DNA from: a virus
IMG/VR virus record: IMGVR_UViG_3300025266_000002
Location: 1-48,864 of that record
Strand: one strand, 5' to 3'
DNA length: 48,864 nucleotides
Both the position numbers and the translations under genes were made by a program. Positions 48,055 through 48,864 of the stretch are shown piece by piece. A model generated the notes under the pieces. The model saw only the letters and a list, made by a program, of their open reading frames with translations, had not been told where the DNA came from and searched no databases. Numbering within the stretch: the first letter of the stretch is position 1; each line of letters starts with the position of its first letter.

Positions 48055-48864
48055 TTCCTGTACCTCTCTCCTTCGAAGCCTTCGGCGGCCACCGGAAGAC
48101 CGGCAGCCCACGCAGGCAAATCACACATGATTTCTTCCATCTCGCCAACAGACCCGTGGCCGCCCGGCACTTCGCAGACCACTTCGTCGTGGACCGTCAA
48201 AATTATCGGGTAGCCCGCCGCTTCGAGCCGCGGCATCGCGTCAGCCAACACATCGCGGGCGACGGCCTGCGTGGCATTTTCCGCGAGCATTCCGCCATAG
48301 GTCTTGATCCGCGCCCATGTCGGGCTGTTGCGCTCGTCCTCGACGATCTTCTTTTTCTTCGACACGTCGATCGTCGAGAAATATGTCAGGCCCTCTTTCG
48401 TACCGCCCCACGGCACTTCGAACTCGCGCACTTCGGGGAACGGGTACATCATGAACCGGCCGCTCGGCAGCCGCATGAACAGGAACGATCCGGCGCATTT
48501 GAAGACGATCCGGCCCGCGCGATGGATCGAGCCTGGCGCGCGCACCGCGGACACCGCCGCGTTCTCCATGTCGTACCAGAACTGCTTGATGGCCGGGTGC
48601 TTCTCGCGCCAACCGTCGCGGATGGCTTCGATCTCAGGCACGTCAAGGTTCACGCCATAGGCTTCGGCCATCGTTGAGAACGCGCCGACACCGCCCTGAT
48701 ACCCAAGGGCCAGCTCCGGCACCTTGCCGTGGCTCTGCCGTTCGTCCTTCGTCACGTCGCCCGGATCCTTGTGCAGAATGCCGCCGGCGGTGATCTTGTA
48801 AAGGTCGTGGCCGACCCCGGCATCGAAATCACGGAACGCGTCGATCTTCCACATTTCGCCGGCG
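48051..48864 (-). CDS. polA: DNA polymerase I (family A), C-terminal part; continues from 1-1428
   Basis: Palm and fingers of the polymerase described at 1-1428. Motif B region GKVPELALGYQGG (Lys at about residue 481, Tyr at 489 of the joined protein) and motif C TVHDEVV with HDE at about 659-661 are intact, so the enzyme should be active. The stop overlaps the next start (ATGA). Bases 48738-48864 duplicate 1-127. Confidence 0.95.
   Translation of the reverse strand, partial: AGEMWKIDAFRDFDAGVGHDLYKITAGGILHKDPGDVTKDERQSHGKVPELALGYQGGVGAFSTMAEAYGVNLDVPEIEAIRDGWREKHPAIKQFWYDMENAAVSAVRAPGSIHRAGRIVFKCAGSFLFMRLPSGRFMMYPFPEVREFEVPWGGTKEGLTYFSTIDVSKKKKIVEDERNSPTWARIKTYGGMLAENATQAVARDVLADAMPRLEAAGYPIILTVHDEVVCEVPGGHGSVGEMEEIMCDLPAWAAGLPVAAEGFEGERYRK
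48738..48864. repeat. Right copy of the 127-bp terminal direct repeat
   Basis: Identical to bases 1-127; counted once, the genome is 48,737 bp. See the left copy. Confidence 0.95.

Noticed and set aside
1-48864. CRISPR arrays, insertion sequences or a phage RNA polymerase
   Set aside because: No regular spacer repeats, no transposase-like genes and no single-subunit RNA polymerase were seen on either strand; transcription must depend on the host enzyme.

Overview
The window is one complete phage genome. The first 127 bases recur exactly as the last 127, so the sequence closes into a circle of 48,737 bp, and the DNA polymerase gene runs across the join. The phage is GC-rich and temperate, and its morphogenesis genes are podovirus-like: portal, scaffold, HK97-type capsid protein, tail-tube adaptor proteins, a T7 gp13-like GNAT-fold protein and three further large internal proteins, with no tape-measure gene. 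An alphaproteobacterial host is inferred from a phage-encoded GapR, a DNA-binding protein resembling the CtrA output domain, alphaproteobacterial-style promoters (CTTGCA-N17-CTATCT) and an attachment core equal to the 3' half of a tRNA-Val(CAC) gene.

Layout. (i) Minus strand, 9600 to 1 and on through 48864 to 47501: a long early/replication operon whose genes mostly overlap by 1-4 bases. It holds a small HTH protein, a DUF6378-type protein, a RuvC-like resolvase, an SNF2 helicase, a C5 DNA methyltransferase, two single-helix membrane micropeptides, a PD-(D/E)XK nuclease (DUF2800), an SSB-like protein, GapR, a CtrA-like regulator and family A DNA polymerase. (ii) 9852-12224, plus: primase-polymerase/helicase followed by an iteron array that is the likely replication origin. 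(iii) 12225-15252: two small plus-strand genes, then a minus-strand set of small accessory genes sharing a repeated leader. (iv) 15339-16908: terminase small subunit, a strongly folded non-coding stretch with its own promoter, and two small genes. (v) 16911-39418: a minus-strand M15 peptidase, then the late plus-strand operon (two paralogous tail fibre/spike genes, TerL, HExxH protein, portal, scaffold, capsid, decoration-like protein, tail adaptors, internal virion proteins). (vi) 39415-42710: small accessory genes diverging from a second folded intergenic element. (vii) 42795-43613: a PhyH-type dioxygenase, probably cargo. (viii) 43659-47220, minus: integrase, excisionase-like protein, repressor, membrane protein, nested Rz1/Rz spanins and endolysin. 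A perfect 36-bp palindrome and attP (47437-47486) follow.

How it fits together. Prim-pol/helicase, PolA, SSB, nuclease, SNF2 helicase and RuvC form a self-sufficient replication/recombination set, probably acting from the iterons. The repressor/Xis/Int block controls lysogeny by insertion into tRNA-Val(CAC). A 15-bp motif, TTGTYGAAACWTGAG, recurs at least 13 times at the heads of transcription units in all modules and looks like a genome-wide control site. The most novel-looking items are this dispersed motif, the 16.1-16.4 kb folded RNA candidate with a perfect three-way junction, the coupled single-helix micropeptides, the GapR/CtrA pair and the attP-linked 36-bp palindrome. The sequence was read by eye: protein family names rest on recognised motifs, not on searches.
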